From the NCBI RefSeq assembly GCF_023502235.1, contig NZ_JAMFLY010000001.1, forward strand, positions 1,054,001 to 1,118,000: a DNA stretch of 64,000 nt, in the 5' to 3' direction. The DNA comes from Flagellimonas myxillae (lineage in GTDB: Bacteria > Bacteroidota > Bacteroidia > Flavobacteriales > Flavobacteriaceae). Numbering within the stretch: position 1 is the stretch's first letter; every line of letters starts with the position of its first letter. Positions 61,666-64,000 of the stretch are shown here, in pieces. The notes beneath the pieces are model-generated. The model did no database searches. It saw only the letters and a program-made list of their open reading frames with translations, and had not been told where the DNA came from. A program made the position numbers and the translations under genes.

Positions 61666-63018
61666 ATGGCTCGAAAATCTTGGCATTTAGATCGAAGAAC
61701 ATTTCTTAAAGGATTGGGTGTGACTTGTGCAATTCCCTACATGGAAGCCATGGGAATGGGAAGCATGATGAAAACCACAAATACCACCAGCGAAGCAATG
61801 AAAAGGCTTTGTTTTGTGTATTTCCCTAACGGAGTGGGATTACCACCTGTGGAAAGCTCCTTTCATAAAAAATGGAGTTGGTTCCCTATGGGGGAGGGTA
61901 AGGACTATCAATTTACAAATTCCTTAAGTCCATTGTCCCCGCATCGAGAGGACATGTCCATTATCGGCGGTTTGAGCCATCCGCGAAGTAGGGCATTGTT
62001 GGGGCACTTGGCAGGTGATACCTGGTTGACCGGGGGAGATGTTCGTGGGAGCGAATACATGAACAGTATTTCCATAGATCAAGTGGTGGCCCAACGATTC
62101 AGTAAGCACACCCGCTATCCATATTTAGCTTTATCCACCGATGGTGGAATTGGCTATAAGTCAAGAGTTTCCACCCTGTCATTTGATTTGTCGGGTAAAC
62201 CTATCCCATCGGAGCATAGGCACCGTGAAATCTTTGAGCGCTATTTCGCACCTGGTGGGGGGGCAACTACCCAAGCTCGCAGAAAAAGTATCCAGCAGGA
62301 TAAGAAGATTGTGGATTTGATTCTGGAGGACAGTAAACGATTGCACAGACGTTTGGGCAAGCACGACCAAACTAAGATGGATGAATACATGCATTCCTTG
62401 AATTCCGTGGAAGAGCAAGTAAAACGAAACGAGCAGTGGTTGGATATTCCGATGAAGGACTTTGACCCCAGCCATCTTAATTTTAATGCCGATGTAAAGG
62501 TTGACCCGGAAGCCTATATCAAAACCACTTTCGACCTTATGGTTTTGGGTATGGAGGTTGATTTGACCAGGGTAATGACCTATATGATGGCCCGCGAAGA
62601 CGGACTTGGCCTAGGAGAAAACTTTCCAAAACTCGCACTTGGATTGACCAAGGGGCACCACACCATTAGTCACGACTTAACTACAGGACATTGGGAAGAG
62701 TGGGGTAGATACGACCAATGGTTGTCCAAGCAATTTGCGTACTTCCTGGATCGTATGAAAAATACTTACGACGAACATGGTTCCCTATTGGATAATACGA
62801 TGGTTCTTTACGGTAGTGCCTGTAGTACCACGCACAATGCGGTTAACTATCCACTGGTGTTGGCTGGAGGAGCCAATATGGGCTTAAAACACGGTACTTA
62901 CCAAAAGTTTGAAGAAGAACCAATGTCCAATCTCTTTGTTAGCATGCTGAACACCTTAGGGATGGAAACCGAAAGTTTCTCTGATAGCACCGGGGAATTA
63001 CATTCCAGTATTTGGTAA
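61666..63018 (+). CDS. DUF1552 family protein with twin-arginine signal
   Basis: A 450-residue protein. The N-terminus has a Tat signal with RRTFLKGLG (Arg10, Arg11), so it is exported folded, which suggests a cofactor or metal inside. Conserved blocks include FVYFPNGVG, SIIGGLSHP, a central helical region (EYMHSLNSVEEQVKRNEQWL) and NTMVLYGSACSTTHNAVNYPLVLAGG near the end; the layout is similar to alkaline-phosphatase-superfamily DUF1501 proteins. It pairs with the PSD/cytochrome gene (10-bp gap), the standard neighbour in other phyla. No reaction is known. Confidence 0.87.
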   Translation: MARKSWHLDRRTFLKGLGVTCAIPYMEAMGMGSMMKTTNTTSEAMKRLCFVYFPNGVGLPPVESSFHKKWSWFPMGEGKDYQFTNSLSPLSPHREDMSIIGGLSHPRSRALLGHLAGDTWLTGGDVRGSEYMNSISIDQVVAQRFSKHTRYPYLALSTDGGIGYKSRVSTLSFDLSGKPIPSEHRHREIFERYFAPGGGATTQARRKSIQQDKKIVDLILEDSKRLHRRLGKHDQTKMDEYMHSLNSVEEQVKRNEQWLDIPMKDFDPSHLNFNADVKVDPEAYIKTTFDLMVLGMEVDLTRVMTYMMAREDGLGLGENFPKLALGLTKGHHTISHDLTTGHWEEWGRYDQWLSKQFAYFLDRMKNTYDEHGSLLDNTMVLYGSACSTTHNAVNYPLVLAGGANMGLKHGTYQKFEEEPMSNLFVSMLNTLGMETESFSDSTGELHSSIW

Positions 63019-63022
63019 TTCG

Positions 63023-63053
63023 TCACTTCGAGTGATTCCGGCAAAGTCGGAAT
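63023..63053. repeat. Tandem stem-loops, possible dispersed palindromic repeat
   Basis: TCACT-TCG-AGTGA (63023-63035) is followed at once by ATTCCG-N7-CGGAAT (63035-63053), between the convergent DUF1552 and DCC genes. There is no T-run, so it is not a typical terminator. Its shape is like short intergenic palindromic repeats seen in flavobacterial genomes; only one copy is in this window. Confidence 0.4.
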
Positions 63054-63068
63054 GGATTGAGAAGTCGG

Positions 63069-63476
63069 CTAGCCCAAAAATTTCGCTTGTAATTCGGGAG
63101 TTGGTATCATGCAGGCATCCTTTCTGCCAAACCATCGATACCGGTTTTTGGCAATAAGGTCATATACCGCATCCCTGATGACCCTAGGTACCCAGGTAAA
63201 CAGCGCCAGGCCTTTCCAAAGGCCGCCAAAGTCCTGTCCAATTCGAAGTGCAGCATCCGATTTTACAAAATAGGCAACCCCAGGTTCAATAAGAATGATG
63301 GAGTCCACTTTGGAGGTGTCAATACCGCGTTCGGAAATTAAGTTTTGTCCAATTTCACTTTGAAGGGCAGCATACCGAAACAGGTCTTTTTTATCTCGTT
63401 TTAAGATATACTGCACGGCACCATTGCAGAGATTACAGACGCCATCGAAAAGGATAAGTTTTTTGTTCTCTTCCAC
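63069..63476 (-). CDS. DCC-family thiol-disulfide oxidoreductase-like protein (DUF393), GTG start
   Basis: A 135-residue protein with the name-giving motif at residues 9-18: LFDGVCNLCNG, a CxxC within a thioredoxin-like start, followed by RYAALQSEIGQNLI and the C-terminal YDLIAKNRYRWFG. Function in the cell is not established. The start is GTG at 63476. A -7-like element (TATCTTTG, 63488-63481) lies only 4 bp upstream, so the mRNA may be leaderless or the element may be chance. Confidence 0.88.
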   Translation of the reverse strand: MEENKKLILFDGVCNLCNGAVQYILKRDKKDLFRYAALQSEIGQNLISERGIDTSKVDSIILIEPGVAYFVKSDAALRIGQDFGGLWKGLALFTWVPRVIRDAVYDLIAKNRYRWFGRKDACMIPTPELQAKFLG

Positions 63477-63508
63477 CCTGCAAAGATAAAGTACAAAAAA
63501 TACATAGA

Positions 63509-64000
63509 CTACCCATTATTACCTAGGAAGGTCCTTCTATAATTATTCAAGTCCAATTTCATGATGTAAAAGTTCAATGAGCCATTATCGCTCGATGTCG
63601 CAATCGACTTAAACTCCCCATAATTTTTGACGGCTTTCTCCTTGACCCCCTCAGTTAATCTACCCGTGGTAAAAATAAGGTAGTTGCCATCTGGTGTCAC
63701 GTAAGGGCTTCCATCAATCAGGTCACTGTTGACTTCTGCGCCCATGTTTATAGGGTCGGACCAAATATTTTCCCCTTTCCTAAAACTGATGTATAGATCG
63801 CTGTTGCCAAATCCATCCGACTCATCAATGCGAACGAAAATAATATATGACTCATCTGGAGAGACAAAGGCATCGGCTTCTGTACGTACTGAATTTAAAT
63901 TATCTGGAAGCCGAACCGGTTCTTGATAAGTGCCATTGGCATATCTGGAAAAATAGATATCGGAATTACCGCTCTTATCTGAATTAAAATAGATGGTCCG
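63509..64000 (-). CDS. PD40/TolB-like beta-propeller protein, C-terminal part (cut by window edge)
   Basis: The minus strand is open from 64000 to the stop at 63509: 163 residues are visible, with no start in the window. It contains three repeats of the PD40/WD40-like type: RTIYFNSDKSGNSDIYFS, AFVSPDESYIIFVRIDES...NSDLYIS and SPYVTPDGNYLIFTTGR...NFYIMKL. This gives a propeller as in TolB or the N-terminal half of OmpA-PD40 fusions. The gene ends after the propeller, so it is not the OmpA-fused kind. Probably exported. Confidence 0.82.
   Translation of the reverse strand, partial: RTIYFNSDKSGNSDIYFSRYANGTYQEPVRLPDNLNSVRTEADAFVSPDESYIIFVRIDESDGFGNSDLYISFRKGENIWSDPINMGAEVNSDLIDGSPYVTPDGNYLIFTTGRLTEGVKEKAVKNYGEFKSIATSSDNGSLNFYIMKLDLNNYRRTFLGNNG

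Noticed and set aside
1-64000. CRISPR array, tRNA or rRNA genes, insertion sequences, prophage
   Set aside because: No regularly spaced repeats, cloverleaf-like sequence, transposase or integrase frames, or flanking duplications were found by reading.

Overview
The window reads as chromosomal sequence from a member of the Flavobacteriia (Bacteroidota), probably a marine Flavobacteriaceae of the Muricauda/Allomuricauda kind. This is inferred from protein character (OmpA lipoproteins with N-terminal coiled coils, a DUF4369-TlpA lipoprotein, a fused E1 alpha/beta dehydrogenase, GH92, an M1-like protein fused to a beta-barrel), from weak ribosome binding sites, and from repeated Bacteroidota-type promoters (TTG, about 20 nt, TAnnTTTG). 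Gene density is very high, many neighbours overlap by 4 bp, and no tRNA, rRNA, insertion sequence, integrase or CRISPR array was seen.

Layout. 0-6 kb: start of recG, divergent M1 aminopeptidase and patatin lipase, then GH92 glycosidase. 6.3-11.6 kb: a six-gene minus-strand operon (DsrE-like, M20D amidohydrolase, small membrane protein, FMN glutamate-synthase-like enzyme, degenerate OmpA-like protein, cysteine-less thioredoxin-like protein). 11.7-25.5 kb: UvrD helicase, a lipoprotein, threonylcarbamoyl-AMP synthase, an OmpA lipoprotein, a glycosyltransferase, orphan HSDR_N protein, DNA polymerase III delta, DoxX, M16 protease and fused 2-oxoacid dehydrogenase E1. 25.6-36.8 kb: a uvrA-LOG-(pseudo-M1/barrel) operon, a small Tudor/KOW-like protein, an AlkD-like plus TIGR03915-like repair pair facing a LexA/S24-type repressor with a repeated palindromic operator, and a DUF1338 2-oxoadipate dioxygenase facing a LysR regulator. 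36.8-49.6 kb: ATP-grasp, gamma-glutamyltransferase, AcpH, GlmM, sterol-desaturase-like hydroxylase, lipid A acyltransferase-like protein, rhomboid, TlpA lipoprotein, small barrel and a YdiJ-like FAD/Fe-S dehydrogenase. 49.6-55.5 kb: a 410-bp intergenic unit, chorismate synthase, then glutamate-type symporter, GshB-like ligase, N-formylglutamate amidohydrolase-like protein and QEGLA/DUF1704 metallopeptidase. 55.5-64 kb: TPR-CPBP protease, a lipoprotein, a planctomycete-type cytochrome/PSD protein with its DUF1552 partner, a DCC protein and a PD40-repeat protein running off the edge.

The least understood material is (i) the symporter/ligase/amidohydrolase/HExxH operon at 51.1-55.5 kb, which could be an amino-acid addition and removal system; (ii) the PSD-cytochrome/DUF1552 pair; (iii) the operon of apparently degenerate proteins at 6.3-9.8 kb; and (iv) the repressor-controlled repair module at 32.7-35 kb. 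DUF1338 (35 kb) and the YdiJ-like enzyme (46.6 kb) could be consecutive steps of lysine-to-2-oxoglutarate catabolism.
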